Assembly: GCF_000975095.1 (NCBI RefSeq)
Contig: NZ_BBRD01000001.1
Coordinates: forward strand, 1,135,467-1,199,466
Source: Demequina aestuarii
GTDB taxonomy: Bacteria; Actinomycetota; Actinomycetes; Actinomycetales; Demequinaceae
Length of the DNA stretch: 64,000 nucleotides
Direction of reading: 5' to 3'
Below the pieces are notes generated by a model that was given only the letters and a program-made list of their open reading frames with translations, was not told the DNA's origin and did no database searches. Positions 1-11,176 of the stretch are shown here, one piece after another. Within the stretch, counting starts at the first letter, position 1. The number at the start of each line of letters is the position of its first letter. A program made the translations under genes and the position numbers.

Positions 1-387
1 GAGGACGGCATCGGTGATGGCGAGGGCCTCTCCGACCGCCAGCGTGCCCTCCTGCGTGACGCGCTCACGCAGGTTCTCGCCGTCCACGTACTCCATCGTG
101 AGGTAGGAGAGATCGCCGTCGACGCCCTGGTCGTACACCCGCACCATGCCCGGGTGGGTGAGCCGAGCCGCGGACTTGGCCTCGCGTCGGAACCGCGACA
201 CGAAGTCCGCCTCGCTCGCGTCGGCGGCGAGGTGCTGGTGCATGATCTTGAGAGCGACGTCGCGCTCGAGCCGCTTGTCGAAGGCGACATAGACGGTGGC
301 CATGCCGCCCGCCGCGACCCTTTCGCGCACCTCGTAGCGGCCGTCGATCAGACGGCCGAGCAGGGGGTCGGTCAAGGTCTCGGACAC
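1..387 (-). CDS. pknL: Serine/threonine protein kinase, PknL-like, N-terminal part (cut by window edge)
   Basis: Only the first 129 codons are present; the gene runs off the left edge. The GTG start gives a Hanks-type kinase N-lobe. A glycine-rich loop lies at residues 24-32 (VAAGGMATV), the ATP-anchoring lysine is K47 in VALKIMH, and a helix-C stretch follows (RFRREAKSAARLTHP). The hinge reads TMEYVDGENL. No Shine-Dalgarno precedes the start; a TACAAT hexamer ends 6 nt before it, so the mRNA is probably leaderless. The family phosphorylates Ser/Thr of regulators and envelope proteins. PknL is suggested by the neighbours: an Rv2175c-type HTH protein and a polyprenyl synthase sit close by, as around M. 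tuberculosis pknL. Whether PASTA repeats follow cannot be seen, so PknB or another paralogue stays possible. Confidence 0.85.
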   Translation of the reverse strand, partial: MSETLTDPLLGRLIDGRYEVRERVAAGGMATVYVAFDKRLERDVALKIMHQHLAADASEADFVSRFRREAKSAARLTHPGMVRVYDQGVDGDLSYLTMEYVDGENLRERVTQEGTLAVGEALAITDAVL

Positions 388-393
388 GGGTTC

Positions 394-399
394 ATTGTA
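394..399 (-). promoter_or_regulatory. -10 element (TACAAT) of the kinase gene, leaderless start
   Basis: On the minus strand TACAAT is followed by six bases and then the GTG start codon, which places the expected transcription start on or next to the GTG. No ribosome-binding site is present. No good -35 match was seen. Confidence 0.55.
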
Positions 400-447
400 T
401 GCGGGTCGAACGGCGCTGACGGTGGTCTGTCGACGGTGCGCCGCGGG

Positions 448-1794
448 TCAGGAGAAGCGGCCCCTCAGCGCGAGCACGCTCGCGACGTAGCGCTTGGTGT
501 CGGCGTACATCCCGTACTTCCGCACACCGGACTCGCCCTGGTAGTAGCCGGCGATGGCGGTCTCGAGTGCACGACCGTCGCGCTGCAGGTGGCGAAGCAC
601 GGCGACACCTGCGGTGACGTTGTCCTGGGGGTCGAGCAGGTTGAGGTCACGGCCCACGAGGTCTGACGCCCATTCGCCCGTCGTGGGGATGACCTGCATG
701 GCGCCCACGGCGTTCGCGGGGGACACGGCCCGCATGTTGAAGCCGGACTCCTGGTAGGCCACGGCCTGCGCGAGCGCGGGGTCCACGCCCATCTGCTGCG
801 CGGTCGTGATGATCATCTGCTGCATCTGGGCTCGCGACGGGACGTCCATGGCGTTGAGAGTCGCCTTGTTCTGGTTGGCGGCGCCGACGACTCCCGCGGA
901 GTATGTGCGGCCCAGGAAGGTGTCGCCGACGAGTCCCGTCGGGACGCCGCCGGGGATGGTGAGGCTCTGCCCGACGCGGATGACCGAGGGGTTCTTGATG
1001 GCGTTGGCCGACACGAGCGAACTCACCGAGACGCCGAACCGAGTCGCGATACGCGCGAGGGTGTCACCGGACGCGACCGTGTACTGCTGAGTCGTGCCTC
1101 CGAATTCGGCAAGGTTCTTGTCGGTCGCCACGCTCGAGGCAGGGGCCGATGCGGGGGCGTCTCCTACGGCGGTCGCGCCGGGGATCGTCAGCGACTGGCC
1201 TTCGCGGATGATCGCCCGCGAGTCGAGGCCATTGGCGCGCACGATCGACGAGACCGACGTGCCGTAGCGCCGTGCGAGGTCCCAGACGGTGTCTCCTCCC
1301 GCGACGGTGTGGCGCAGCGCGTCGGTCGTCGACGATGCGATCGTCACGGTCGAGGAGACGGGGGTCGCGGTTCCGCCACCGGGAATGGCGAGCTTCTGGC
1401 CGTCGCGGATGATCGCGCGCGAATCAAGGCCGTTGGCAGTGATGATCGCGGAGACGGTGGTGCCGTAGCGCCGTGCGAGGTCCCACACGGTGTCGCCGGG
1501 CGCCACCGTGTGGGAGCCGGACGCCGTGATTGCGGCGGCGTCCGAGTCGGTGGGGATCGTGAGCGTCTGGCCCACGATGATGACAGCGCGAGAGTTCAGG
1601 CCGTTCGCGTCGATGATCGAGCGCACCGTGGAGTCGTAGCGAACGGCGAGCGCGCCCACCGTGTCACCGTCGGAGACGCGGTGGCGTTCGTCGGCGGCTG
1701 CGGGCATCGCCGCGAACGTCGTGGCGGCGATTGCGGCCGCGGTGGCGAAGGCTGCGGTCCGCGCAGTGCGGACGGAGGGGGACGTCGGGGCCAC
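448..1794 (-). CDS. Secreted LysM-repeat lytic transglycosylase
   Basis: A 448-residue exported wall hydrolase. The N-terminus is a signal peptide (hydrophobic stretch about residues 12-33, ending AAADE). Four LysM peptidoglycan-binding repeats follow at about residues 38-82, 96-140, 163-207 and 238-282, each with a GDTV/GDTL core and ending in IP. The C-terminal 120 residues are an SLT/goose-lysozyme-like domain with the catalytic-glutamate motif YQESGF, then AVGAMQVIP and a late AGYYQG motif. It should cleave glycan strands in the wall during growth or division. The GTG start has a GGAG Shine-Dalgarno six bases upstream. It lies 60 bp upstream of the kinase on the same strand. Its upstream region carries three GTCACAT direct repeats, suggesting MtrA control. 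Confidence 0.9.
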   Translation of the reverse strand: MAPTSPSVRTARTAAFATAAAIAATTFAAMPAAADERHRVSDGDTVGALAVRYDSTVRSIIDANGLNSRAVIIVGQTLTIPTDSDAAAITASGSHTVAPGDTVWDLARRYGTTVSAIITANGLDSRAIIRDGQKLAIPGGGTATPVSSTVTIASSTTDALRHTVAGGDTVWDLARRYGTSVSSIVRANGLDSRAIIREGQSLTIPGATAVGDAPASAPASSVATDKNLAEFGGTTQQYTVASGDTLARIATRFGVSVSSLVSANAIKNPSVIRVGQSLTIPGGVPTGLVGDTFLGRTYSAGVVGAANQNKATLNAMDVPSRAQMQQMIITTAQQMGVDPALAQAVAYQESGFNMRAVSPANAVGAMQVIPTTGEWASDLVGRDLNLLDPQDNVTAGVAVLRHLQRDGRALETAIAGYYQGESGVRKYGMYADTKRYVASVLALRGRFS

Positions 1795-1825
1795 GGTGTT
1801 CTCCTAGCTGAGGCGCATGAGGCTG

Positions 1826-1856
1826 ATGTGACATATGTGACTCATGTGACTGTAAC
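1826..1856 (-). promoter_or_regulatory. MtrA-like box: three GTCACAT direct repeats, 9-bp period
   Basis: Read on the minus strand, GTTACA is followed by GTCACAT three times with 2-bp spacers (GA, AT), a strict 9-bp period, about 32 bp upstream of the LysM hydrolase start. As recalled, the mycobacterial response regulator MtrA binds direct repeats of a GTCACA-type core upstream of cell-wall hydrolase genes. Sequence and target agree; binding is inferred. The repeats probably overlap the hydrolase promoter, whose -10 is not obvious. Confidence 0.55.
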
Positions 1857-1893
1857 TCCGGCCCTGGGGATACGCAAGGGTGCGGAACCTTTG

Positions 1894-1899
1894 TAGCCT
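1894..1899 (+). promoter_or_regulatory. -10 element (TAGCCT) for the Rv2175c-type gene
   Basis: TAGCCT matches the actinobacterial TANNNT hexamer and ends 6 nt before the GTG at 1906; no Shine-Dalgarno lies between, so a leaderless mRNA is likely. Confidence 0.5.
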
Positions 1900-1905
1900 T
1901 GGTGC

Positions 1906-2259
1906 GTGACTGACTCTGATCGCTGGCTTCCTATCCCCGACTTCGCCGACCGGCTCGACATCACTGCGGCGCGCGTGCGTGAACTGCTGCGGGAGCGTGC
2001 TCTCGTGGCCGAGCGGCGCGGCGATTCGCAGGCGTGGCACTTGCCGGAAGGCTTCATCGACGAAGCGGCCGACGAGGGCCCGCGAATCCTGCCCACGCTC
2101 CGCGGCACGATCACGGTGCTCGCCGATGGAGGCTTCTCCGACGAGGAGATCCTCAGGTGGCTGCTCGAGCCTTCGGAGGAGTTGGGGACCACCCCCCTCG
2201 CGGCGATGCGCGAGGGACGTCGTGCTCCCGTCCGCAGGGCGGCGCAGGCACAGTTGTAG
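1906..2259 (+). CDS. Rv2175c-family DNA-binding HTH protein
   Basis: A 117-residue protein with an N-terminal winged-helix/MerR-like helix-turn-helix at about residues 10-50 (WLPIPDFADRLDITAARVRELLRERAL) and a C-terminal helical part (about 60-100) typical of the Rv2175c family. In M. tuberculosis, Rv2175c is a substrate of the kinase PknL and phosphorylation lowers its DNA binding. The kinase gene 1.5 kb away and the polyprenyl synthase immediately downstream in convergent orientation (3 bp between stops) reproduce that neighbourhood. The GTG start lacks a Shine-Dalgarno and follows a -10 hexamer. Its regulatory targets are unknown. Confidence 0.8.
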   Translation: MTDSDRWLPIPDFADRLDITAARVRELLRERALVAERRGDSQAWHLPEGFIDEAADEGPRILPTLRGTITVLADGGFSDEEILRWLLEPSEELGTTPLAAMREGRRAPVRRAAQAQL

Positions 2260-2262
2260 ACG

Positions 2263-3339
2263 TCAGGCCGTGCGGTCGACCGCCATCGTGATCAGCGCCT
2301 CCAACGCGGCGCCGCCCTGGGGCGTCGGACGCTGAGCGACGAGAGTGGCGCGTGCGCTGGCCGCTGAGGCGGCGATCTCCGCCTCTGACCACGCCACCGC
2401 ATCGGTGCGACGGACGACGTCGAGCACGCGCTCGACGTCATGATCCGCGGCCGTGCGGTCTCCCAGGGTCGAGGCGATCACCGCCCGTCCCTCGTCGTCA
2501 GTGCCACGCCACGCTCGCCACATCACCAAGGTCCGCTTGCCTTCCCTGACATCGTCCCCAGCGGGCTTGCCCGTCTGCGCGGGAGAGCCAGTGAGGCCGA
2601 GCAGGTCGTCCCGGAGCTGGAAGGCGTGGCCGAGTGACAGCCCGGCTTCGCGCATGGCAGCGATCGCCGCCGCATCGGCGCCCGCGATGGCGGCGCCGAG
2701 CGCGAGGGGGAACTCCGCGGTGTAGGAGGCTGTCTTCGCTCTCATCACGTCTCGTATCTCCTGCTCCTGGTCCCCAAGCGCCGTGAGTGGGGCCGCGGCC
2801 GCACGCATGTCGGCGTACTGGCCCAGGGTGACGATGTCCGCCATGTCGGAGAAGAGCGCCGACACCGAGCGTGCGACCGCAGCAGAGAGCGTGGTCAGGG
2901 CGTCTCGCAGCGCCCGTTGGCAGCACATGAGCGCGAGATCCCCCGCAAGCACCGCACCCGCCTCGCCGAACGCGGCCGCGTCGCCGTGCCAGCCACGTTC
3001 GTCGTGGAGCGCCTCCACCCGCCGGTGCGTCGCGGGCCTGCCTCGCCTCGTATCGGAGCCGTCCAGCACGTCGTCGTGCACGAGCGCGGCGGTCTGGAAC
3101 AGCTCCAGAGCGGCAGCCACGCCCGTGGCCGCGTGCGACTGCGTTCCACCGCACGACTCGTGGGCCGCCAGCAGCAGCAGCGCGCGCACGCGCTTGCCCC
3201 CCGTCGACACGTCGCGCAGGGGCGTGAGCAGCTCCTCCGCGAGCGGACCGAGCACGGCACCTGCGCGCGTCTGCTCGTCGAGAGCGGCGGCGATGGCGCG
3301 GTCGGTCTCCGACTTCCAGCGTGCGATCTCGTCATTCAC
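2263..3339 (-). CDS. idsA2: Polyprenyl (geranylgeranyl) diphosphate synthase, IdsA-type
   Basis: A 358-residue all-alpha isoprenyl diphosphate synthase that condenses isopentenyl diphosphate with allylic diphosphates to make C15-C20 or longer chains for membrane lipids, quinones or carotenoids. The first aspartate-rich motif is DDVLDGSDTRRGRPATHR, with the Arg pair that binds pyrophosphate. The second is RDDLLGLTG, where the final Asp is Gly, common in this subgroup, followed by TGKPAGDDVREGKRT. Length is normal. The lysine of the IPP site is visible in STGGKRVRA. Product chain length cannot be read reliably; the idsA2 symbol rests on synteny with the Rv2175c and PknL homologues. The ATG start follows a TAGGCT hexamer by 10 nt. 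Confidence 0.85.
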   Translation of the reverse strand: MNDEIARWKSETDRAIAAALDEQTRAGAVLGPLAEELLTPLRDVSTGGKRVRALLLLAAHESCGGTQSHAATGVAAALELFQTAALVHDDVLDGSDTRRGRPATHRRVEALHDERGWHGDAAAFGEAGAVLAGDLALMCCQRALRDALTTLSAAVARSVSALFSDMADIVTLGQYADMRAAAAPLTALGDQEQEIRDVMRAKTASYTAEFPLALGAAIAGADAAAIAAMREAGLSLGHAFQLRDDLLGLTGSPAQTGKPAGDDVREGKRTLVMWRAWRGTDDEGRAVIASTLGDRTAADHDVERVLDVVRRTDAVAWSEAEIAASAASARATLVAQRPTPQGGAALEALITMAVDRTA

Positions 3340-3447
3340 GCGATCAGCCTAGGCGCTCGCGTCCCCATCCCGGCGCGTACGGCGTGACTCCACAGTTCGC
3401 CGCCGACGGCGGCGCGCGGCGGCGCCTACCGCGTCCACCATGCACGC

Positions 3448-4503
3448 ATGCAGACACGACACCTGACCGGTCCGGGCGAACTCATCGCGGCCATTCCCGC
3501 GCTCCTAGGCTTCACGCCGCGCGAGTCGGTGGTCGCCGTGGGATTGGACGGCGCTGGCGAGGTGGTCGCCGCGCTGCGGGTCGACCGCAGCGATGCTGGT
3601 GTCGCCGAGGTAGCGGCCTCGCTCGGGCGAACGATGGCCGCTCGTCTGCGGGCCGCATCGGCGAGGCGAGCCTTCCTGGTGACCTTCACGGTCGACGATG
3701 TGTCGCTCGCGTGTCCCGCCGTCGAGGCACTTCGCCCCGAGGTCGAAGCCTCAGTCGAGCGGCTCGACGTGTGGGCGTGCGACGGTGACCGCTACCTCAG
3801 CCCCGGGTGCGCGGATCCGGTGTGCTGCCCGGTGGGCGGTCGCGCGGTGCCGTGGCGATCGCTCCGGACGGACGGCCCGATGTCGGCGAGCGCGCTCGCC
3901 CACGCCTTGACGGATGACGGAGATGGGCCCGCAGCCCCATCGCGGCGACGCAGTGCCGCGCGAGCGGCCGACCGTTGGTGGAGCAAGAGGGCGGGCGGGC
4001 TCGACGCATGGCGCTGCGATGCCTGGCAGAGGTGTGCCGAGTCGTTTCCGCTCGACGCAGGGGCGCCCGAGATCGGCCGCGCCATCGCCGGCCTGCAGGA
4101 CGTCCGGGTGCGCGACGCACTCATCGTGGAATGGCTCGGCGGCTCGGATGACGCTGTTGCGGACACCTTGTTCGGCCGCCAATCGCCGGCGGTCGCGGAC
4201 GTACTGGATGGCGCGATGCGCGACCCGGGGCGAGAGCCGCCCGGCGAGGCTGCCGTGGCGGCGTCGCTCCGGTGGTGCCGACGGCTGGTGGCGCACGGCC
4301 GTCGTCGCGAGCAGGCTCCCGTGCTCGCGCTCGCGGCGGTGGTGCTGTGGTGGTCGGGGGACATTCCGGGCGCCCGCCAGTCGGCCGAGGCGGCCCTGCG
4401 GCGCGACCCTCGCTACTCTCTCTCGCGCCTCGTGCATGAGGTGGCAGAGGCAGGAATCGCCCCCGCGTGGACGCGCCGTCCGGGTACCGGTTCACTCACG
4501 TGA
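3448..4503 (+). CDS. DUF4192 family protein
   Basis: A 351-residue protein that opens with the family hallmark: a GPGELIAAIPALLGF segment (residues 8-22), then PRESVVAVGLDG. The middle contains a Cys-rich loop (DPVCCPVGG, about residues 122-130), and the C-terminal part is helical with a WWSGDIPGA motif. DUF4192 proteins are widespread in actinobacteria and their function is not established. It stands alone, transcribed away from the polyprenyl synthase and 244 bp upstream of the sigma-factor gene. No signal peptide or membrane helix is seen, so it is probably cytoplasmic. Confidence 0.8.
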   Translation: MQTRHLTGPGELIAAIPALLGFTPRESVVAVGLDGAGEVVAALRVDRSDAGVAEVAASLGRTMAARLRAASARRAFLVTFTVDDVSLACPAVEALRPEVEASVERLDVWACDGDRYLSPGCADPVCCPVGGRAVPWRSLRTDGPMSASALAHALTDDGDGPAAPSRRRSAARAADRWWSKRAGGLDAWRCDAWQRCAESFPLDAGAPEIGRAIAGLQDVRVRDALIVEWLGGSDDAVADTLFGRQSPAVADVLDGAMRDPGREPPGEAAVAASLRWCRRLVAHGRRREQAPVLALAAVVLWWSGDIPGARQSAEAALRRDPRYSLSRLVHEVAEAGIAPAWTRRPGTGSLT

Positions 4504-4514
4504 AGGCGAACGGT

Positions 4515-4546
4515 GGGAACGGATGCCTTGACATCGACGTTATAAT
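4515..4546 (+). promoter_or_regulatory. Composite sigma-factor promoter: SigR/SigH-type element plus TATAAT
   Basis: GGGAAC at 4515-4520, an 18-bp spacer and GTT at 4539-4541 match the thiol-stress SigR/SigH consensus (GGAAT-N18-GTT). A perfect TATAAT at 4541-4546 overlaps its -10, so a housekeeping promoter shares the site. TTGACA at 4528-4533 is only 7 bp from TATAAT and cannot be its -35. In Streptomyces the principal sigma gene hrdB has a SigR-dependent promoter, which fits. Recognition by two sigma factors is inferred. Confidence 0.55.
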
Positions 4547-4610
4547 TTAATGGATTTGCGCGAGGCGGAAGGAGCCTCCTAGCTCCCGATTCTCAAGCGA
4601 GAGGTTTGCA

Positions 4611-4747
4611 GTGCCCACCACCTCACCCGAACGCTTCGGCGGCTCGGGGAAGTCCGCGCAGAACCCACAACGTACGGCTGGCGCATCGCGCGTCCGCACC
4701 CGACAGGGCATCACCACCTCGCCCGCGTCCGCCTCACGGCGGCCGAC

Positions 4748-4751
<4 letters not shown>
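4611..4751 (+). CDS. Small upstream ORF overlapping the sigma-factor start (ATGA)
   Basis: A GTG start with a GAGAGG Shine-Dalgarno about six bases upstream opens a 46-codon frame rich in Ser, Arg and Thr. Its TGA stop overlaps the ATG of the sigma gene as ATGA. About 78% of its codons end in G or C, which is not diagnostic in this genome. The sigma-gene ATG has no Shine-Dalgarno of its own, so translational coupling through this ORF is plausible. Alternatively the true sigma N-terminus differs by a frameshift, or the ORF is untranslated. Confidence 0.4.
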
Positions 4752-6046
<1,295 letters not shown>

Positions 6047-6058
6047 TTGGCGGCGCGT

Positions 6059-7048
6059 CTACGGCGCCTCCGGTGGGACGCCGGCCCCGAAGCCCTCGGG
6101 AGCCGGCGCCTCCTCCGAGCGATCGCGCGCAGTCTGGGCCACGACGATTCCCGCCAGCACCACCGCTGCGCCGACCAGTTGGCCCACGCTGAGGGTCTCG
6201 CCCAGCCACAGCCACGCCACGGCGAAGGCGAACAGCACTTCCGACGAGGCGAGAATGCCTGACGCGGTGGCGCTGATGTGTCGCAGCGAGATGAAGATGA
6301 GCGTGAAGGGCGCGAAGCCGCCGAGGACGACAATGAGCACCAATGGCAGCCACATCGGCGCCACGATGTGGTCGAGGCTGCCGCCGAAAGACACCGGATC
6401 ACCGAGCGATCCGGCCGGGATGGCCCACCAGCGCGACAGCAGGATCCAGAACGCCGTGGCGAACGCGCCCGTCCAGAACGCCACCGCCATCGCTGGCCTG
6501 CCAGCCACGGAGCGTTCTCCGCCAAGGAAGTAGAAGGCATACGCGACGGCTGCGCCGAGCGCGGCCGCCACACCCAGGCCAGACAGCGGAGAGTTCCAGA
6601 CCTGCGCCACGATCGCGAGGCCGACGAGCACAGCGACGATGGCGCCCCACAAGCGTGGATGCACGCGCTCCTTGAAGACTGCCCACGCGAACAGGGCTAT
6701 CAGCACGACTGCCGTGTACTCGAACAGCAGCGCGACGCCGACCGGGAGCAGCGAGATCGCGACCGAGTACAGCCATTGCACGATCGCGAGGCCGCCGATG
6801 CCGAGCGCCGCGAACCACGCGAGCTCGCGACGTGGGAGGCGGAACTGTGATCGGTCGGTGGCCAGGAGCACGCCACCCGCGATCACAGCGGTCCCGAGCA
6901 CACGGAAGAAGGTGAGCTGCTCGGGAGTGATGCCCGCCTGCATGACGACCTTCGCCATCGACCCGTTGAAGCCGAACAGGAAGGCTCCCATGAGGACGGC
7001 ACCGGCGCCGATCGCGGGGGAGCGACGATGCGCAGGAGGCGGAGTCAC
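6059..7048 (-). CDS. EamA/DMT-family transporter (10 TM)
   Basis: About 329 residues with ten predicted membrane helices arranged as two EamA repeats (about residues 15-150 and 165-305). Proline- and glycine-rich turns such as EYTAVVLIALFAWAVFKERVHP and the second-repeat equivalent SEVLFAFAVAWLWLGETLS mark the family. These permeases export metabolites or amino acids; the substrate cannot be read. An ATG at 7057 overlaps a TAGCAT hexamer, whereas the GTG at 7048 lies 7 nt after it, so GTG at 7048 is preferred as a leaderless start. The gene is convergent with the sigma gene (12 bp between stops). Confidence 0.8.
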   Translation of the reverse strand: MTPPPAHRRSPAIGAGAVLMGAFLFGFNGSMAKVVMQAGITPEQLTFFRVLGTAVIAGGVLLATDRSQFRLPRRELAWFAALGIGGLAIVQWLYSVAISLLPVGVALLFEYTAVVLIALFAWAVFKERVHPRLWGAIVAVLVGLAIVAQVWNSPLSGLGVAAALGAAVAYAFYFLGGERSVAGRPAMAVAFWTGAFATAFWILLSRWWAIPAGSLGDPVSFGGSLDHIVAPMWLPLVLIVVLGGFAPFTLIFISLRHISATASGILASSEVLFAFAVAWLWLGETLSVGQLVGAAVVLAGIVVAQTARDRSEEAPAPEGFGAGVPPEAP

Positions 7049-7134
7049 GGGGCTCATGCTACGCGGGCGTTTCTCGCCGACCTGCTCACTCGGCGCGATA
7101 GCATCGGGGGCGTCATCACGAGAGGTCGGAGACC

Positions 7135-7479
7135 ATGAACGCCCTGCGCTACATCCTGCTCATCCTGCACTTCATTGGATTGGCGGCGATCCTCGGGCCG
7201 GTGCTCGACCAGCTCCGCGCGCAGGCCAAGCGCGTGACGGCCGTCATGGTGTGGGGCGCGCGGGCACAGATCGTCACCGGGCTCGCGCTCACCGGCGTAG
7301 CGTTCGCTGGCGACAACGAGCCTGACCACGTCAAGATCGCGGTGAAGCTGCTCGTGGCACTCGCGATCGCCGGACTCGCGGAAGTGGGCGCGAAGCGCGA
7401 CCGGGGGGTGGAGCGCTTCTGGATGCTGATCGGTGTGCTCACGGTGGTGAACATCGCCATCGCCGTGATCTGGCGCTGA
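7135..7479 (+). CDS. Small integral membrane protein, unknown function
   Basis: A 114-residue protein with hydrophobic helices at about residues 5-23, 38-57, 69-86 and 97-113, so about four membrane passes, and short charged loops. It starts at an ATG with a GGAGA-like Shine-Dalgarno, and a TAGCAT -10 hexamer lies about 40 bp upstream. It is followed one base after its stop by a GNAT gene on the same strand, forming a likely two-gene operon. No family was recognised with confidence. Confidence 0.65.
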   Translation: MNALRYILLILHFIGLAAILGPVLDQLRAQAKRVTAVMVWGARAQIVTGLALTGVAFAGDNEPDHVKIAVKLLVALAIAGLAEVGAKRDRGVERFWMLIGVLTVVNIAIAVIWR

Positions 7480-7480
7480 T

Positions 7481-7951
7481 ATGTCCGCAGTCCGGCTCGC
7501 GACATCGGCTGACGCGGCCGAGATCGTGCATCTCGGCGCGCTCATGTATAAGGCCGTGGGCGCCAAGCCGACGCCCATGTGGGCCGTCGATGCCACGCGC
7601 GTGGTCCGCGACCGATTGGGTCGCGACCTCATCGGCATGGTGATCGATGCGCCGGAAGGCGGCCTCGCCTGCTGCGGACTTGTCAACATCGCACCGCGCC
7701 TGCCGCGGCCGGGGGCGCTCGCGCATCACATGGGCTATGTCCAGTGGGTCTCGACCGCGCCTCAGCACCAGCGCAAGGGCTATGCACGGCTGGTGATGGA
7801 GGCGCTCCTGCACGAGACGGACAAGCGGGGCATCGAGGTGGTGGAGCTTCATGCCAGCCCGATGGGCCGCGGGATCTACGATGACCTGGGCTTCTTCGTC
7901 AAGGACGACAACGTGGCGATGACCACGGTCCGTAATCGGCCCACGGACTAG
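7481..7951 (+). CDS. GNAT-family N-acetyltransferase
   Basis: A 156-residue acetyl-CoA-dependent acyltransferase. The acetyl-CoA pyrophosphate loop is visible as Q-R-K-G-Y-A-R (about residues 91-97) after the beta-4 strand YVQWVSTAP. The terminal part, GIYDDLGFFVKDDNVAM, is the usual beta-6/7 region. The substrate is unknown. It follows the small membrane protein gene by one base. Its stop overlaps the stop of the convergent TspO-like gene (shared CTAG). Confidence 0.8.
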   Translation: MSAVRLATSADAAEIVHLGALMYKAVGAKPTPMWAVDATRVVRDRLGRDLIGMVIDAPEGGLACCGLVNIAPRLPRPGALAHHMGYVQWVSTAPQHQRKGYARLVMEALLHETDKRGIEVVELHASPMGRGIYDDLGFFVKDDNVAMTTVRNRPTD

Positions 7952-8796
7952 CGCACTGGGCGCCCGGGAGCGGGTGGCCGGGGCGCCCGGTCCCGGGCAA
8001 AGTCGAACACCGCGAAGGGTGCGCAGAAGGCCGCAACGGCGGCAAGCCCCGCAGCCCACATGACCGTCAGACTCTGCGGGTCGCCCTCGCCGCGGGCGGC
8101 GGCGATCCAGGCGAGTCCCCAGGCCATTGCGATGCCGGTGGCGACGACGAGCGCGGGCCTGCCGCGCATGAGCACGGCGAAGGCCACTGCAACAGCGGCG
8201 ACCGCGACCAACACCAGGATGGCGAGCGCGGTTCCGTCGTCCGGCGCGGCGCCGAGCGAGTTGCGGCCGGTGGCGGCGATGTTCGCGGCCGTCGCCACCG
8301 AGACCCAACCCAGGTAGAGCCCCACCGTCACGTCCGTGGTGAGGCGGTCCTTCCACGACGACGGTGGGATGCGCAGTAGGGTGACGGCGATGCTCGCCAG
8401 CACCGCCACCAGCACGATGATGACGATCACAGAGACCCACAGCCAGCCCGCCTGGACGGTGCCAATCCAGGCGGCGTTGAGCACCATGGAGGCGAGCACG
8501 GGCCACGTGACGGCGCGGAGGCGCGGGTCCGTGGCGCGGCCAGGCAGCGCCTGATAGACGGCGAAGACGGCGAGTCCGGCATAGATCACGCTCCAGATGC
8601 CGAAGGCGGGCTGCGCGGGCGCGAGGAGGGTGGCGTCTGCTGCGAGAGCGCCTCCCGATGCCTCGGCGATGGGCGTCCCGCCGAACGCGCCTGCCCCCCA
8701 GGCGGCGCCCACGATCGCGAGCGCGGCGCCGATCGCGACGGTGACCTGGCGAAGACGGTCGGACCGTGTGGCCTGGACGTGATGCTCAGGTGTCAT
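7948..8796 (-). CDS. TspO/MBR-like (tryptophan-rich sensory) membrane protein
   Basis: A 282-residue polytopic membrane protein with about eight hydrophobic segments. The N-terminal part has motifs that recall TspO/MBR-related proteins (PAFGIWSVIYAGLAVFAVYQALP, then WIGTVQAGWLWVS), in a longer eukaryote-like or DUF-type variant. TspO proteins bind tetrapyrroles or steroids and are linked to oxidative stress; that role is only suggested here. The ATG at 8796 has a strong Shine-Dalgarno (GGAGG, spacing 5). A longer frame extends upstream, but its N-terminus is Arg-rich and unconvincing. Confidence 0.7.
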   Translation of the reverse strand: MTPEHHVQATRSDRLRQVTVAIGAALAIVGAAWGAGAFGGTPIAEASGGALAADATLLAPAQPAFGIWSVIYAGLAVFAVYQALPGRATDPRLRAVTWPVLASMVLNAAWIGTVQAGWLWVSVIVIIVLVAVLASIAVTLLRIPPSSWKDRLTTDVTVGLYLGWVSVATAANIAATGRNSLGAAPDDGTALAILVLVAVAAVAVAFAVLMRGRPALVVATGIAMAWGLAWIAAARGEGDPQSLTVMWAAGLAAVAAFCAPFAVFDFARDRAPRPPAPGRPVR

Positions 8797-8929
8797 GGAG
8801 GCCTCCTTCACCGAGGACAACCGGGCGCAGGGGCGAGGGATTCCGCCAGAGCCTGCTCCGGACCGTGCGCGGCAGCCCGCCACCCTGACCGTGCGGCGCG
8901 CCCGCGACGGCGACGTCACCGGCTCCACC

Positions 8930-8935
8930 TATCCT
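8930..8935 (+). promoter_or_regulatory. -10 element (TATCCT) of parE, leaderless start
   Basis: TATCCT ends 7 nt before the GTG start of parE with no Shine-Dalgarno between, which predicts a leaderless mRNA. Confidence 0.55.
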
Positions 8936-8942
8936 TGAGTCC

Positions 8943-11042
<2,100 letters not shown>

Positions 11043-11176
11043 CAGTCCGACCAATCCACCTCTCCGGCCCGGGCGAACCCTGGGTGGAGAGTCCTTGCAG
11101 CGGCGTCAATGGGGCGCGGCGGCGGGCTTTCCGGGAAGGTCCGGCAGATTGCCGGTCCTCGACGGAAGGAAGCAAC

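Noticed and set aside
1795..1905. c-di-AMP (ydaO-type) riboswitch in front of the LysM hydrolase
   Set aside because: The gap is only 111 bp, shared with a divergent gene, and shows direct repeats rather than riboswitch helices.
4528..4546. Perfect TTGACA followed by perfect TATAAT upstream of the sigma gene as one sigma-70 promoter
   Set aside because: The spacer is 7 bp, far short of the 16-18 bp needed. The SigR/SigH-type reading with an 18-bp spacer explains the site better.
11043..11176. Terminator after parE from the CTCTCC/GGAGAG inverted repeat
   Set aside because: The stem is 6 bp with a 20-nt loop and competing pairings, too weak to list as a feature.
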